Shown: positions 46,837 through 56,146 of the stretch, one piece after another
How the letters are laid out: each line of letters opens with the position of its first letter
Position numbering within the stretch: position 1 is the first letter of the stretch
Source: Pseudomonadota bacterium
Lineage (GTDB): Bacteria > Desulfobacterota > Desulfovibrionia > Desulfovibrionales > Desulfovibrionaceae
NCBI GenBank assembly: GCA_023438245.1
Contig: JAEXRD010000063.1
Location: forward strand, 1 to 64,000
Length of the DNA stretch: 64,000 bases
Direction: 5' to 3'
The notes under the pieces: model-generated
Seen by the model: the letters and a program-made list of their open reading frames with translations, nothing else
Told to the model about the DNA's origin: nothing
The model's database searches: none
Position numbers and translations under genes: made by a program

Positions 46837-49800
46837 GGCGTTGCTCCTTGCGCTGGGGCGGTTCTGGAAAGGTTGAGCGACCCGAAGCGCCCGGCCTTGT
46901 TCTGCTGGCCGGACTGCGAGGGATCGCGGCAGATGCTTGTGGCGGAGACGAGGTCCAGCATGTCCAGCAGGGCCGGAACGGGCTTGAGCGCCGGGCCGAG
47001 CTGGCTCTTGATGGGCAGGTTGGCCACGGACAGGCGGTCGATGGGCGGGATGTCCAGCCGGAAACCCTTGACCTCCACCTGGCCGGAAAGGCTCAGGTTG
47101 CCGTAGGCGATTCGCAGGTTCAGGTTGCGCGGATAGCCGATGCCCATGAGCCTGCGCTGCTGCACGATGGTCTCGTTGGCCTCGTCCGGGTCCAGGGCGT
47201 ACAGGGCGCGCTCCAGCGTGCGCGGGCCCACCTTGGTGATGTCCGCGCTCAGGTTCATGCGCGTCAGCAGGGCCTCCGGGTCCTGCGTGAGCGGCAGGCG
47301 CAGGCTCACCCGGCCGGACAGCTCGGCCTGGTCGCCGAGGTCCTTTTCCGCACGGCCCGGCAGCATGCGGGCGGTGTCGATGCCGGTGAAGGCGCAGGAG
47401 GCGTCCAGCGTGTAGGCCCCGGAGCCGCCGGTGATGGCCGCGCGGCCCAGCACGTTGCCCCCGAACAGGCCCAGGCGGAAGGACTGCACGGCGGGCAGCG
47501 GTCCGGAGGTGTCCAGCGCCAGGGCGAAGTCGCGCAGGGAGAGCGGCAGCGGGCCGGAGCGCAAGTCCAGCGCGGCGAAGGCCAGCGCCCCGCTGCGCCG
47601 GGCCTGGGCGTCGTACAGCGTGCGCAGCCCGAAATCGCTGGCCGGGGAGAGCGGCGAGGAAGGGCCGGGGAAGAGGTCGAAGACCTGCTCGGAGAGCGGG
47701 GCGACGGCATCCTGGGCCCCCGCGCCGGGGCAGGCCAGGCCGGGCCGCAGGGCGTAGCGGCGGCGCAATGAGAGGTCGCTGGTGAGCCCCGTGAGGGCGA
47801 GGTCCGGTCCCAGCCGCAGGTCCAGGCCCGGGCTGCGCAGGCGCGCGCCCAGCGTCAGGCTGCGGCCACCGGCGAGGCGGACGTCCGCCGCGACCTCGAC
47901 GCCGCCGCGCCCGGACACGCCCGTGTCCGAGACCTGGGGCAGGGCGTCCAGGCTGCTCGTGAGGCTGAACGAGCCCGTGGCGTCCACGCGTTCCAGCGCC
48001 GTGGCCAGCCTGTCGCCGCCGACCGCAGGGCCGTCGAGCAGGGCGTCGAGCTTGTCCAGGGTGAGCGAGAGGTTCTCGGAGAGCTTGAAGCCCTCCAGCG
48101 TGAGCATCTGCGCCACCTGCGCCGAGCGCAGGCCCTGCTGCGCGGCATTGAGCGTGAACAGGCCCGAGGCGGGCTTGCGCAGCCTGCCCACGCCCGGCAG
48201 CTCGTCCATGGGGCCGAAGGCCAGGGTGCCGCTGGCGGAGGATTCCACAAGCCCCTGGCTGGTGGCCAGGCGCAGCGGGCGCGGCGTGGAGAGCCCGCGC
48301 AGGCGCAGGGTCTCGGGCTTCTGGCCCGGTTTGGCGGCCAGCGGAAGGTCCAGGGACAGGGCATTCAGGGTCAGTGTGGCCTCGGCCTTGTGCAAGAAAT
48401 CAAGGGACTTGAGCCGTGTCGAAAGGGGGGCGTTGTTCGCGGACGGGAACGGGCCGGGCAGCGTCCCCTGGACATTCCAGTCCAGCCCCAGCGCGCCCGA
48501 GGCCTTGGTGCGCTGCGGCAGCACTGCGGCGAGCAGCGGCGCGAGCTTGTCGGCGTCCAGGGAAAGCGCGCCCGTGGAGGCGAACTGGCGGGACTGCGAG
48601 AGGTTGGCTGACACCTTGGCCTGCGCGGCCTGCCCGATGCTCGTCTCCAGCCGGGCTTCGCCGAGGGAAGGGGCGAGCTTTCCTGCGGAATCCCGGGCCA
48701 GGGCGACGCCGTGCGCGCTGGCCTGAAAATGGACGGGAAGCTCCACGGCGGGCCTGCCCGAGCGCAGCAGCCGCAAGCCGGGGATGTCCGCGCGGGAATC
48801 GTCCACGGTGAGTGCAAGGCGCTGCTCGGGCGGAAGCTCCAGCGTGAGGTGCTGGGCCTTGGTGATGCCGGGCGCGGAGAGCAGTCCCGCCACCTCGAAC
48901 CCCGTGGCCGCGGAGGCCATGTCCACGGTGAAGCGCCCGGCTAGCCCGAACAGGGCAGCGCTGGTGAGCCGAATGTCCTCGCCGTTGACGGACAGGCGCG
49001 AGAGTTCGGCGTGGCGCATGGCGACGGTCTTGGGGCCGGTGAGCCGCACCCCGTCGATGTTGGCCGTGATGTCGATGCTGGCCGAGCCGGGAGCGTTCTC
49101 GGGCAGCGAGGCGTCGAGCTTGTCCAGGCGCAGTTCCACTCCGCCGACCGAGATGCGCGACGTGGCAGGTCCGGCCTGCACGCCACGGGCGCTCAGGACC
49201 AGCTCGCGGGCCTCGGCCTTGAGGGCTGGGGCAGTGCCTGGTGCGTCGGAGAGCCGCAGCGCGGCCAGGATCGGGCCGGAATCCAGCCGGGCAGCTGCGA
49301 GCTTCACATCGGCGGGGAGCAGGGCGCGCATGGGGCGCAGCATGTCGCCCAGGTCGAGCCGGAGGGTGTCCACGCGCAGGGTGAACTCGGGCCGGGCGTC
49401 GGAAATGCCTGCGCCCCGGACCAGCCAGGAGGCCTTGCTCGCCTCCTGTATGGAGAGCGCTCCCGGCATCTCCAAGGTTCCGGAGGCCAGGTCCAGGCCC
49501 GCCTCCTGCATCAGGCTCAGGTTCAGCGGGCCGATGGAGCGCGGGCCAAGCGGGCCGCCGGAAAGCGCCAGCGCATCCGCCGTGAGCACGAGGTTGGCCG
49601 ACAGCGCGTCCTGGCCCTTGAGCGAGGCCAGCGTTGTCAGCGCCACGCGCCCCTTGGCGGCGGGAGAGCCCGGGGGCAGCAGCGGGGCGAAGGCCGTGCC
49701 GAGCGCCTCCAGGTCCACCGCCAGCACGGACTTCAGGCCCGTGGACAGCGAGCCGGAAACGTCGAGGTCCAGCCCGGTGGTGCGCAGCCGCGCGGCCAGC

Positions 49801-50537
49801 TTGGCCGCACCGGGCCGCAGCAGCCGCTGGCCGTCCACGAGTTCCGAGACCTCGGCCTGGAAATCCAGCGGAGGAAGCGGGGCATCGCCCACCGTCGCAT
49901 TGGCGGCGAGCGCGAGCCGCACCGGATTCCTGCGCAGGCCCGGCGCCTCAAGCGTGATCTGCGGCACCTGGACGCGGAGCGGCTTGCCGCCGGAGGCGAT
50001 GAGCGCCGTGGTGTCGCGAATTGTGGCGCTCAGCCGGAGATCACCAGAAAAATGGATGGGTTGGAGCGCCTGTCGCAGCGCTTCCAGGCCCTGCTTCAAG
50101 GTCTGGGCGGGCGGCAACTCCTGTGTTGGCGGGGCGGCGGGTGGGGCGGAAGGGCTGTGGCGCACGCGCAGGCCGGAGAGGTCCAGGCTCGCCCAAATCT
50201 TGCGGCCCCACACGGAATCGAAGCCGAAATCCAGGCGCAGGGAGGCCAGGGCGCACAGGAAACCGGGGTCATCGATGTCGCCTGAGCCGATGCGCAGCCC
50301 GTCCACGGCGAGGCCGTCGCTCCAGGTGAAGTGAATGCGCTCAAGGGTCGTCGCGCGGCCCGTGGCGGCCTGGATTCTGGCGGCCAGTTCCCTGCGCGCG
50401 AAGTCGGAGCTGACGAGCGCGGGCAGCGCGGCGGCGAAAAGCCCCACAAGCAGCAGGCAACCCGCCAGGATCAGCGCGGTAGCCTTGAGCCAGCGAAGGG
50501 AGTGGGGGCGGGGGTTTTGGGACGCGGGTTCCGTCAT
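46833..50537 (-). CDS. YdbH/AsmA-like inter-membrane bridge protein
   Basis: A 1234-residue protein with one N-terminal membrane segment ([24 protein letters not shown], residues 18-41) and a long periplasmic part rich in repeated beta strands. The start [43 protein letters not shown] is the typical AsmA-superfamily opening. The end contains [30 protein letters not shown], resembling the C-terminal domain of YdbH. The YdbL-like gene next to it supports that identity. Such proteins form long hydrophobic grooves thought to carry phospholipids to the outer membrane. The ATG at 50537 is used since the membrane segment follows directly; the frame is open further upstream. The gene is divergent to a chemoreceptor across 154 bases. 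Confidence 0.8.
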   Translation of the reverse strand: MTEPASQNPRPHSLRWLKATALILAGCLLLVGLFAAALPALVSSDFARRELAARIQAATGRATTLERIHFTWSDGLAVDGLRIGSGDIDDPGFLCALASLRLDFGFDSVWGRKIWASLDLSGLRVRHSPSAPPAAPPTQELPPAQTLKQGLEALRQALQPIHFSGDLRLSATIRDTTALIASGGKPLRVQVPQITLEAPGLRRNPVRLALAANATVGDAPLPPLDFQAEVSELVDGQRLLRPGAAKLAARLRTTGLDLDVSGSLSTGLKSVLAVDLEALGTAFAPLLPPGSPAAKGRVALTTLASLKGQDALSANLVLTADALALSGGPLGPRSIGPLNLSLMQEAGLDLASGTLEMPGALSIQEASKASWLVRGAGISDARPEFTLRVDTLRLDLGDMLRPMRALLPADVKLAAARLDSGPILAALRLSDAPGTAPALKAEARELVLSARGVQAGPATSRISVGGVELRLDKLDASLPENAPGSASIDITANIDGVRLTGPKTVAMRHAELSRLSVNGEDIRLTSAALFGLAGRFTVDMASAATGFEVAGLLSAPGITKAQHLTLELPPEQRLALTVDDSRADIPGLRLLRSGRPAVELPVHFQASAHGVALARDSAGKLAPSLGEARLETSIGQAAQAKVSANLSQSRQFASTGALSLDADKLAPLLAAVLPQRTKASGALGLDWNVQGTLPGPFPSANNAPLSTRLKSLDFLHKAEATLTLNALSLDLPLAAKPGQKPETLRLRGLSTPRPLRLATSQGLVESSASGTLAFGPMDELPGVGRLRKPASGLFTLNAAQQGLRSAQVAQMLTLEGFKLSENLSLTLDKLDALLDGPAVGGDRLATALERVDATGSFSLTSSLDALPQVSDTGVSGRGGVEVAADVRLAGGRSLTLGARLRSPGLDLRLGPDLALTGLTSDLSLRRRYALRPGLACPGAGAQDAVAPLSEQVFDLFPGPSSPLSPASDFGLRTLYDAQARRSGALAFAALDLRSGPLPLSLRDFALALDTSGPLPAVQSFRLGLFGGNVLGRAAITGGSGAYTLDASCAFTGIDTARMLPGRAEKDLGDQAELSGRVSLRLPLTQDPEALLTRMNLSADITKVGPRTLERALYALDPDEANETIVQQRRLMGIGYPRNLNLRIAYGNLSLSGQVEVKGFRLDIPPIDRLSVANLPIKSQLGPALKPVPALLDMLDLVSATSICRDPSQSGQQNKAGRFGSLNLSRTAPAQGATP

Positions 50538-50691
50538 GGCGCTTCCTTGCACTGCGCAGGCGCTACGGCATTTTCGACGTAGCGACATTTTGCAGCAATA
50601 CCCGTGCGCTGGCAACCGATATGTACCGGAACGCTGGCCTGAGTCTTGCTTAATGGCTGCGGACCATACCTGCGTCAAAGGAGTCAGCCGC

Positions 50692-52455
50692 GTGTCTGGA
50701 AAACTGTCCGCCTTAAAATTAGCTTTTGTCTTCGGATTGTTAGGGGCAACTTCTGGCCTCCTGCTCATCCTGCTCAGCGGAATGGGTGATGCTGCGCTGC
50801 AAGCGTCTGGGGCTTCTGATTTACAAAAATGTATTTTGAACTATGCGTGGCTGTTCGGTGGCGCCCTGTTTGTCATTTCGATGGGAATTGCAGCGGGTAT
50901 TGTTGTGGCGGATAAGGCCGTCGCGAAGGCAATGCAACAGCCCGTGAACGCACTCTTATCTGAAGCTGTCGCCCTTGGTGCGGGGCGGTCCGAAACGCTG
51001 TCTGACAATTCTGTCGATCCCGTTGCCGCACTTGATCTTGCTGTCAAAATCGTAGGTCAGCGCAAGGCCGAGGGCGTGGCGTTGCTGGCCAAGATCGCCG
51101 GGCTGGAGTCCGACGTGGCCAAGGCCCAGGCGCGGATACCCGAGGTTCGCGAACAGGCCGAGGAATCGCGCCGCAGCGGGCTTTTGTCGGCCTCGCGCAC
51201 CCTCGGCAAGTCCATCGAGGGCATTCACGGGGCCAGCGAGAACCTCATGGCCCTGTCGCGCAACGCCCGGGGCGGCGCGCAGGAGCAGCAGAACCTTGTG
51301 GGGCGCGTGGCCTCGGTCATGGACGAGTTCAACTCCGCCGTGGGCCAGATGAGCGCGCGCTCCTCCGACGCCGTGCTCCAGGCCCAGCAGGCCCAGGACA
51401 AGGCCCGCTCCGGGGCGCAGGTGGTGGAGCAGACCGTGGAGGCCATCCGCCAGGTGGAGCGCAAGGCCGAGGACCTGGCCGCCGTGGTGCGCGACCTGGG
51501 CAGCCAGGCCATGGCCGTGGAGAAGATCATGGAGGTCATCAGCGACATCGCCGACCAGACCAACCTGCTGGCGCTCAACGCCGCCATCGAGGCCGCCCGG
51601 GCCGGTGACGCCGGGCGCGGTTTCGCCGTGGTGGCCGACGAGGTGCGCAAGCTGGCCGAAAAGACCATGGGCGCCACCCGCGAGGTGGCCCAGCGCATCG
51701 AGGGCATCCAGAAGGGCGTGGAGCGCACCGGCCAGGACATGCGCGAGACCGCGGAGAAGGTCGACCAGGCCGTGAACCTGGCCCAGACCTCCGGCGCGTC
51801 GCTGGTGGAGATCGTGGACCTTGCCGGGCACACGGCGCGACACATCGACGGCATCGCCAGCGACGTGAACCGGCAGGCCGACATGAGCGCGCAGATCAGC
51901 ACCATCGTCAGCAAGGTCAGTGAGATATCCGAGTCGAGCCACGAGGGCGCGCAGAACTCCATGGACGCGGTGGACGGGCTGCTGGAGCGCGTGGTGGCGC
52001 TGGAGTCCATGAATTCCGTGTTCCAGCTCATCGGCGATGGCGGGGTGCAGCGCCTTGTGGAGGCCATGGCCTCATCGCCCGAAGTGTGCTCCATGAGCCG
52101 CGAGACCGTGGAAAAGGCCATGGGCGAGGCCCTGCGCGCCAACCCGGCCATTGAGCTTTTGTACGCCACGGACAGGTCCGGCCGCCAGTTCATCTCCAAC
52201 ATGGGCCGCAGCGGAATAGGCATCAAGGCCGACGCCTCGGCCGTGGGCAAGGACTGGTCCGGCAGGCCCTGGTTCAAGCAGCCCATGGCGCTCGGCGGCA
52301 CTGTGGTGTCCGATGTCTATGTCTCCAGCGCCACGGGCGAGAACTGCATCACCGTGTCCACGCCGATCTACGGCGACGAGAATGTGATGCAGGGGCTGCT
52401 CGCCGCGGACATCAACCTCGGCAAGGCGCTGCAGAACGGAAGCAGGACCTGCTAG
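50692..52455 (+). CDS. Methyl-accepting chemotaxis protein with C-terminal Cache-like domain
   Basis: Chemoreceptor-type protein of 587 residues. Two membrane segments (about 7-29 and 46-74) are joined by a loop of only some 17 residues, so there is no real periplasmic sensor. A degenerate HAMP-like stretch and coiled coil lead to the signalling hairpin tip [37 protein letters not shown] at about 285-322. After the signalling domain (from about 440) comes a Cache/PDC-like sensor half: [49 protein letters not shown]. Placed there it would be cytoplasmic. The start is GTG at 50692 with AAAGGAG eight bases upstream. The first 350 bases are richer in A and T than the rest. No C-terminal CheR-binding pentapeptide. 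Confidence 0.88.
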   Translation: MSGKLSALKLAFVFGLLGATSGLLLILLSGMGDAALQASGASDLQKCILNYAWLFGGALFVISMGIAAGIVVADKAVAKAMQQPVNALLSEAVALGAGRSETLSDNSVDPVAALDLAVKIVGQRKAEGVALLAKIAGLESDVAKAQARIPEVREQAEESRRSGLLSASRTLGKSIEGIHGASENLMALSRNARGGAQEQQNLVGRVASVMDEFNSAVGQMSARSSDAVLQAQQAQDKARSGAQVVEQTVEAIRQVERKAEDLAAVVRDLGSQAMAVEKIMEVISDIADQTNLLALNAAIEAARAGDAGRGFAVVADEVRKLAEKTMGATREVAQRIEGIQKGVERTGQDMRETAEKVDQAVNLAQTSGASLVEIVDLAGHTARHIDGIASDVNRQADMSAQISTIVSKVSEISESSHEGAQNSMDAVDGLLERVVALESMNSVFQLIGDGGVQRLVEAMASSPEVCSMSRETVEKAMGEALRANPAIELLYATDRSGRQFISNMGRSGIGIKADASAVGKDWSGRPWFKQPMALGGTVVSDVYVSSATGENCITVSTPIYGDENVMQGLLAADINLGKALQNGSRTC

Positions 52456-52478
52456 CGGTCTCGGCACATGGGAAAGCG

Positions 52479-52507
52479 AAGGCCCCGGAGCGATCCGGGG
52501 CCTTTTT
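52479..52507 (+). terminator. Terminator after the chemoreceptor gene
   Basis: An 11-base stem AAGGCCCCGGA (52479-52489) with loop GCGA and complementary arm 52494-52504, followed by a T run. It separates the convergent chemoreceptor and sodC-like genes. Confidence 0.9.
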
Positions 52508-52509
52508 CG

Positions 52510-53037
52510 TCAGCGGCGCTCGATGAGACCGCAGGCCACGCCGGGGCCCGAGTTGCCGCTGGGCTGGCTGGTGTGGTCGTCCGGCCCGGCCGTGACCACG
52601 ATGGCCCGGCCCAGGATGCCGTCCGGCCCGCTCGTGAGCCTCAGCCCGTCCAGGAGCACGTCGTACTTGGCCTGGCCGTTCTGCCCGGCCACGAGCATTG
52701 GCAGGTCTCCGGCGTGGTGGTCCGGGCGCGAGGGGTCGCCGTGGCGCTTGCCCAGCGGGTTGAAGTGCGGGTCGGTTGGGCTGGCGGCCTGGCCCGCGCA
52801 GTCGCTGCGCGCGTGGATGTGCAGCCCGTGCACGCCGGGCGCGAGGCCCTCGAGGGTGCCGCTGATGCGCACGAGCCTGCCCTTGGCTTCCAGCGCGAGC
52901 GTGCCCGTGCCGTAGCCGCCGCGCAGGGGCCTGAGCGTGGCCTGGGTCTGCCCTGGGCCCCAGGGAATGGAACTGGGCGCGCAGCCCAGCAGGCAGGCGG
53001 AGGCGAGCAGGGGGAGTGCGATGAGGCGCATGCGCAT
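52510..53037 (-). CDS. sodC: Cu/Zn superoxide dismutase-like lipoprotein lacking a copper ligand
   Basis: A 175-residue SodC-family protein with signal sequence and lipobox CLLGC. Compared with the human enzyme the copper ligands His73 and His75 (GLHIHARSD), the bridging His91 (HFNPLGKRHG), zinc ligands His99, His108 and Asp111, and the disulfide cysteines Cys80 and Cys169 are all present. The fourth copper ligand (human His120, normally VVH) is Thr149 in IVVTAGPDD, and the guiding arginine (human Arg143) is replaced by Gly166 in GNSGPGVACG. It may therefore bind zinc but have little or no dismutase activity, as reported for some SodC-like proteins such as Bacillus YojM. The ATG at 53037 has AAAGGAG seven bases upstream. 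Confidence 0.85.
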   Translation of the reverse strand: MRMRLIALPLLASACLLGCAPSSIPWGPGQTQATLRPLRGGYGTGTLALEAKGRLVRISGTLEGLAPGVHGLHIHARSDCAGQAASPTDPHFNPLGKRHGDPSRPDHHAGDLPMLVAGQNGQAKYDVLLDGLRLTSGPDGILGRAIVVTAGPDDHTSQPSGNSGPGVACGLIERR

Positions 53038-53085
53038 GGCTGGCTCCTTTGGAGTACGGGCATGCCCAGGGTAGGCCAGCGCCAG

Positions 53086-53116
53086 GAAAAAGAAAAGGGC
53101 CGCTTGCGCGGCCCTG
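53086..53116 (-). terminator. Terminator after tRNA-Arg
   Basis: On the minus strand GGGCCGC, loop GCAA and GCGGCCC (53114-53097) are followed by TTTTCTTTTT. It lies just past the tRNA 3' end, before sodC. Confidence 0.9.
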
Positions 53117-53121
53117 AAAAG

Positions 53122-53198
53122 TGGCGGGCGATAGGTGATTCGAACACCTGGCCTTCGGCTCCGGAGGCCGACGCTCTATCCAACTGAGCTAATCGCCC
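53122..53198 (-). tRNA. tRNA-Arg, anticodon CCG
   Basis: A complete 77-base tRNA with CCA encoded. Acceptor stem GGGCGAT/ATCGCCC, discriminator G, D arm GCTC/GAGC, anticodon stem TCGGC/GCCGA with loop CTCCGGA giving anticodon CCG (reads CGG), and T arm AGGTG/CACCT with loop TTCGAAT. All stems pair without mismatch. A -35/-10 pair stands just upstream and a strong terminator just downstream, so it is a single-gene unit. Reading CGG fits a GC-rich genome. Confidence 0.97.
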
Positions 53199-53210
53199 GC
53201 AGGGAGGCTG

Positions 53211-53240
53211 TAGCTACCGCTTCGGCCCCGTGCGTGTCAA
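53211..53240 (-). promoter_or_regulatory. Promoter of tRNA-Arg
   Basis: Minus-strand TTGACA (53240-53235), 18-base spacer, TAGCTA (53216-53211). The -10 is weak but the distance gives a start about seven bases before the tRNA 5' end, as expected for a tRNA gene. Confidence 0.55.
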
Positions 53241-53248
53241 GGTGAAAC

Positions 53249-53980
53249 CTACATTCCCAGGCTGGCCAGCAGGTCGTCCACGTTGTCCTGGCTGGAGCCC
53301 ATCTGGGGGCCCTTGAGCTCGGACAGCTGGGTCTTGGCCTTGGCCTGGAGGTGCTGGAAATCGGCCTGGTCAGCGGGCGCAGTGTCGCGCGCCTTCAGCA
53401 TCAGGCCGGTGGTCATGTACACGTCCAGCACGATCTTCTCGACCTTCTTGATGGTCTCCACGATGATCTTGATGCGCTGGCCGGTGAGGTCCTGGAAGCT
53501 CAGCGTGGTCATGATGCTCATGAGATCCTGGCTGAGCGCGCCGTTGATCTCGGCCAGCTTTTCGCGCTCGGCCTTGGAGACGCCGCCCTTCTCGAAGGAT
53601 TTGACGATGCTGGCCAGCGTGTCGGACATGCTCTGCAGGCTCTCGATGGTGTCGATGATCTTCACCGTGGCCGCCTCCGTGGTCTGGAGGATGGCGTCGA
53701 GCTGGTTGGAGGCGCGGCTGAAGAGCTCGCCCGGGTCCTCGGGCAGCACCGGGGCGCTGCCCGTGGCCTTGGCGGTCTTGATCTCCTGGTAGATGTCCTT
53801 GAAGCCCTGCTGCAGGTCGGCGTTGACCCGGCGGTAGAACTCGCCTTCAAGCAGCGCGCTGGAGAGCTTCTTGGAGATCTCCTCCTGCACGGATGCCACC
53901 AGGGTTTCGCGCAGGTCGATGGTGAGCTGGTCCACCACCTTCTGCATCATGTCGCGCAGCATCGCGTTGTCTTCGGTCAT
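53249..53980 (-). CDS. cheZ: CheZ-family CheY-phosphate phosphatase
   Basis: Removes phosphate from CheY to end the tumble signal. The 243-residue helical protein has the catalytic motif SFQDLTGQRIKII with Asp164 and Gln168, which match the catalytic Asp143 and Gln147 of E. coli CheZ. It ends in NVDDLLASLGM, the CheY-binding tail, joined by a flexible linker. The N-terminal 80 residues form a long helix that differs from E. coli. The ATG at 53980 follows GGAGAGG. It is the last protein gene of a minus-strand group that begins with ileS, an unusual place for a chemotaxis gene. Confidence 0.9.
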   Translation of the reverse strand: MTEDNAMLRDMMQKVVDQLTIDLRETLVASVQEEISKKLSSALLEGEFYRRVNADLQQGFKDIYQEIKTAKATGSAPVLPEDPGELFSRASNQLDAILQTTEAATVKIIDTIESLQSMSDTLASIVKSFEKGGVSKAEREKLAEINGALSQDLMSIMTTLSFQDLTGQRIKIIVETIKKVEKIVLDVYMTTGLMLKARDTAPADQADFQHLQAKAKTQLSELKGPQMGSSQDNVDDLLASLGM

Positions 53981-54016
53981 TCGCCTCTCCTGGAGGGGGA
54001 TTGCGCGGGGCCCGGC

Positions 54017-54460
54017 CTAGCCGAGATCGCCCTCGTTCATGTCGAGCACCATGGCGCGCACCGGGCAGACCCGGGTGCACATGCCGCAGGCCGTGCATGC
54101 GTCGATGTCGAAGGTGACCAGCCGGGTTTCGGGCTGCACGCTGAGCGCCTTGGTGCGGCACAGCGAGGTGCACAGGCCGCAGTGCATGCACAAGTCCTCG
54201 TCGCGGAAGATCTTCTGCGAGGCCGGGGTGATCTTGACCCCGTTCTCCTTCAGGTAGCTCATGCCCTTGTGGAAATCGACCTCTTTGCCGGTGATTTCAA
54301 GCGTGAGCGTGCCGTCGTTGCGCGGGGAGATGTCGGCCTTGAGGATGTTGAAGCTCAAGTTGAAGAGCATGGCCAGGTTGCACACCACCGGCCTGCCGGA
54401 GGTCTCCGGCGGAAAGGAAAGGTAGACGATCTTGCGGAAGCCGTTGGTTTCTTCCTTCAT
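54017..54460 (-). CDS. NIL domain ferredoxin-like 4Fe-4S protein
   Basis: A 147-residue protein: an N-terminal NIL domain (about residues 8-75, with KIVYLSFPPETSGRPVVCNLA and NILKADISPRNDGTLTLEITG) and two 4Fe-4S clusters of the CxxCxxCxxxC(P) type, CMHCGLCTSLC and CTACGMCTRVCP, near 90-130. NIL domains also occur at the end of methionine ABC ATPases, where they bind methionine; NIL-ferredoxins in strict anaerobes have been tied to homocysteine and methionine synthesis, but no such genes adjoin it. The second cysteine of the first cluster end lacks the usual proline. It lies between the CpoB-like gene and cheZ. Confidence 0.9.
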   Translation of the reverse strand: MKEETNGFRKIVYLSFPPETSGRPVVCNLAMLFNLSFNILKADISPRNDGTLTLEITGKEVDFHKGMSYLKENGVKITPASQKIFRDEDLCMHCGLCTSLCRTKALSVQPETRLVTFDIDACTACGMCTRVCPVRAMVLDMNEGDLG

Positions 54461-54490
54461 GGCGTCCTCTGGCTCCGGCCTGGGGCCGGG

Positions 54491-55393
54491 CTATTTGTGT
54501 TCCTTCAGGAACTGCTTGGCGCGCGTGGCCTCGGGGTCCTTGGGGAAGCGGTCGATGAGGTCCTGCAGAACGGCCTTGCCGGCCTTGTCCTTGCCGATCT
54601 TGTAGAAGGCCATGCCCTGCTTGAGGATGGCGGCCTTGTACTTGGGGCTGGACTTGTACTTCTCGATGACCTCCTGGTAGGCCAGCACGGCCTTGCCGTA
54701 GTCCTGGAGGTTGTAGGCGCATTCGCCCACCCAGAAGATGGCGCTGGAGGTGTTGGGGTGCTTCTTGAACGTGGTGGCGAACTCGGAGTAGTACTGGCGC
54801 GCCTCCTCGTACTTCTTGGCCTTGAAGGCGGCGTCGGCCTTGGCGAACAGGCCCTCGGCGGTGCCGGACTTCTCCTCGGCCTTGGGTTCGTCCTTGGCGG
54901 GCTTGGCCTCGGCCTTCCCGCCCTTGGCCGGAGCCGGTTCCGGCGGCGCGGAAATGGTCGCCGTGGCGCCGGTGTCCACGTCCAGCCCGAACTGGCTGGA
55001 GAGCATGGTCTTGATGTTGGTGATGTCCTTGGCCATGTCGGTCACGCTGGGGCCGCCGGCCTGGGAGTTGGTGAGCTGGTTGAAGCGCATGGTCAGCGTG
55101 TCCAGCTTTTCGTTGAGCTTGGCCACCTGCACGCGCAGCGACTCAAGCTCCGCCCAGGTGTTGGCCTGCTTGGCCTGCACAGGCGAGGTGCTCTTCTGGA
55201 TCTCGTCGCGCAGGGCCTCCTGGCTCTTGGCCAGGTCCTCCTCCAGGCGCTGGATGGTCTTCCGGCTCTCCTGGCGGTCGCGGTAGGCCTGGTTCTGCAC
55301 GGTCTCAAGCTCCGACTTGCTGGCGCAGCCGCCCACGAGAAGGGTTCCGGCCAGCAGGAAAAGCGCAGGCTTCAAGACATGTTTGGCGCGCAT
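54491..55393 (-). CDS. CpoB/YbgF-like TPR lipoprotein
   Basis: Periplasmic protein resembling the Tol-Pal associated CpoB (YbgF). The 300-residue product has a signal sequence with LLVGGCASKSE, so it is probably lipidated. A coiled coil follows (about 27-110, ESRKTIQRLEEDLAKSQEALR), then a low-complexity Pro-Ala-Lys linker and three TPRs near 175-295: LFAKADAAFKAKKYEEARQYY, IFWVGECAYNLQDYGKAVLAYQEVI and LKQGMAFYKIGKDKAGKAVLQDLI. CpoB links outer membrane constriction with peptidoglycan synthesis. tolB, pal and other tol genes are not in the window. The ATG at 55393 has GGAGGAA six bases upstream and overlaps the preceding stop as ATGA. Confidence 0.82.
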   Translation of the reverse strand: MRAKHVLKPALFLLAGTLLVGGCASKSELETVQNQAYRDRQESRKTIQRLEEDLAKSQEALRDEIQKSTSPVQAKQANTWAELESLRVQVAKLNEKLDTLTMRFNQLTNSQAGGPSVTDMAKDITNIKTMLSSQFGLDVDTGATATISAPPEPAPAKGGKAEAKPAKDEPKAEEKSGTAEGLFAKADAAFKAKKYEEARQYYSEFATTFKKHPNTSSAIFWVGECAYNLQDYGKAVLAYQEVIEKYKSSPKYKAAILKQGMAFYKIGKDKAGKAVLQDLIDRFPKDPEATRAKQFLKEHK

Positions 55394-55617
55394 CAGAGTT
55401 TCCTCCCTCTTTTTCTTCCGAAAATCAGATACGCCAGACCACCGAAAAAAGGAACCAGCACCGCGAGCTGAATCCAACCCAGCTTGGCGTTGCTGGAGCC
55501 GAAGTCGCGGTTGAAGGCGTCGTAGATGGAATAGATGCTGACGGCGGCGAACACGCCCACCCCGCCCAGGAGCAGGCCGATCTGGCTGCTGGAAAGAGCC
55601 TGGAGTTCCGCGATCAT
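55393..55617 (-). CDS. Small PLDc_N-domain membrane protein
   Basis: A 74-residue protein with two membrane segments (about 12-30 and 47-65). The second half, YSIYDAFNRDFGSSNAKLGW, then AVLVPFFGGLAYLIFGRKRG, is the PLDc_N pattern found at the front of cardiolipin synthases and in stand-alone small proteins. There is no phospholipase D domain, so it is not an enzyme by itself. The ATG at 55617 lies 22 bases after lspA; its TGA overlaps the start of the CpoB-like gene. Confidence 0.8.
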   Translation of the reverse strand: MIAELQALSSSQIGLLLGGVGVFAAVSIYSIYDAFNRDFGSSNAKLGWIQLAVLVPFFGGLAYLIFGRKRGRKL

Positions 55618-55639
55618 AAGGCTTGCCTCCTGGCGGGGC

Positions 55640-56146
55640 CTAGGCCCGGGACTTCTCGCCGCGCTTTTCGCGGCGGCTTTGCTGGTACATGGAGATGAGC
55701 ACGGCGAAGGCCCCGCAGGTGATGGCGATGTCCGCCACGTTGAAGGCGGGCCAGTGGTAGTCGCCGTAGTAGAAGTCCAGGAAGTCCACCACATGGCCGA
55801 AGCGCAGGCGGTCGATGAGGTTGCCCAGCGCCCCGCCCAGGATGAGTCCCAGGCCCCAGATGAAGAAGCGATCGCTTTTGCTGGCCGTGGACAGCAGATG
55901 GTAGATGAAGCCCACCGCCGCGATGGTGACCACCACGAAGAAGACGATCTGCCAGGAGCTGTCCGGGTTGTTCAGGAACCCGAAGGCCGCGCCCTTGTTG
56001 AGCACGTGCACCAGGTTGAAGAATCCGGGCAGCACCGGCGAGGAATCCCACAGGGCGTACTTGGCCTGGACCACCGCCTTGGTGATCTGGTCCGGAACGA
56101 TGATGCACGCGGCCAGTATGGCCGCCGTCTTGAGCCGGGAGTCCAT
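55640..56146 (-). CDS. lspA: Lipoprotein signal peptidase II
   Basis: Cleaves signal peptides of lipid-modified prolipoproteins in the inner membrane. The 168-residue protein has four membrane segments and the two catalytic aspartates in LGGALGNLIDRLRFG and FNVADIAI, as well as VHVLNKGAAFGFL near residues 46-58. It starts directly after the ileS stop (TAG then ATG with no gap). The ileS-lspA pair is conserved in many bacteria. Its many likely clients in this window include the CpoB-like, SodC-like, YdbL-like, FlgO-like and solute-binding lipoproteins. Confidence 0.96.
   Translation of the reverse strand: MDSRLKTAAILAACIIVPDQITKAVVQAKYALWDSSPVLPGFFNLVHVLNKGAAFGFLNNPDSSWQIVFFVVVTIAAVGFIYHLLSTASKSDRFFIWGLGLILGGALGNLIDRLRFGHVVDFLDFYYGDYHWPAFNVADIAITCGAFAVLISMYQQSRREKRGEKSRA

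Noticed and set aside
50520..50550. TGGCGC and TTGCA at sigma-54-like spacing near the start of the YdbH-like gene.
   Set aside because: The spacing is one base short of the -24/-12 consensus and the site covers the start codon of the opposite gene.
50615..50622. ACCGATAT resembling a sigma-28 -10 element before the chemoreceptor gene.
   Set aside because: No TAAA-type -35 at 15 or 16 bases upstream; only two of four bases match.
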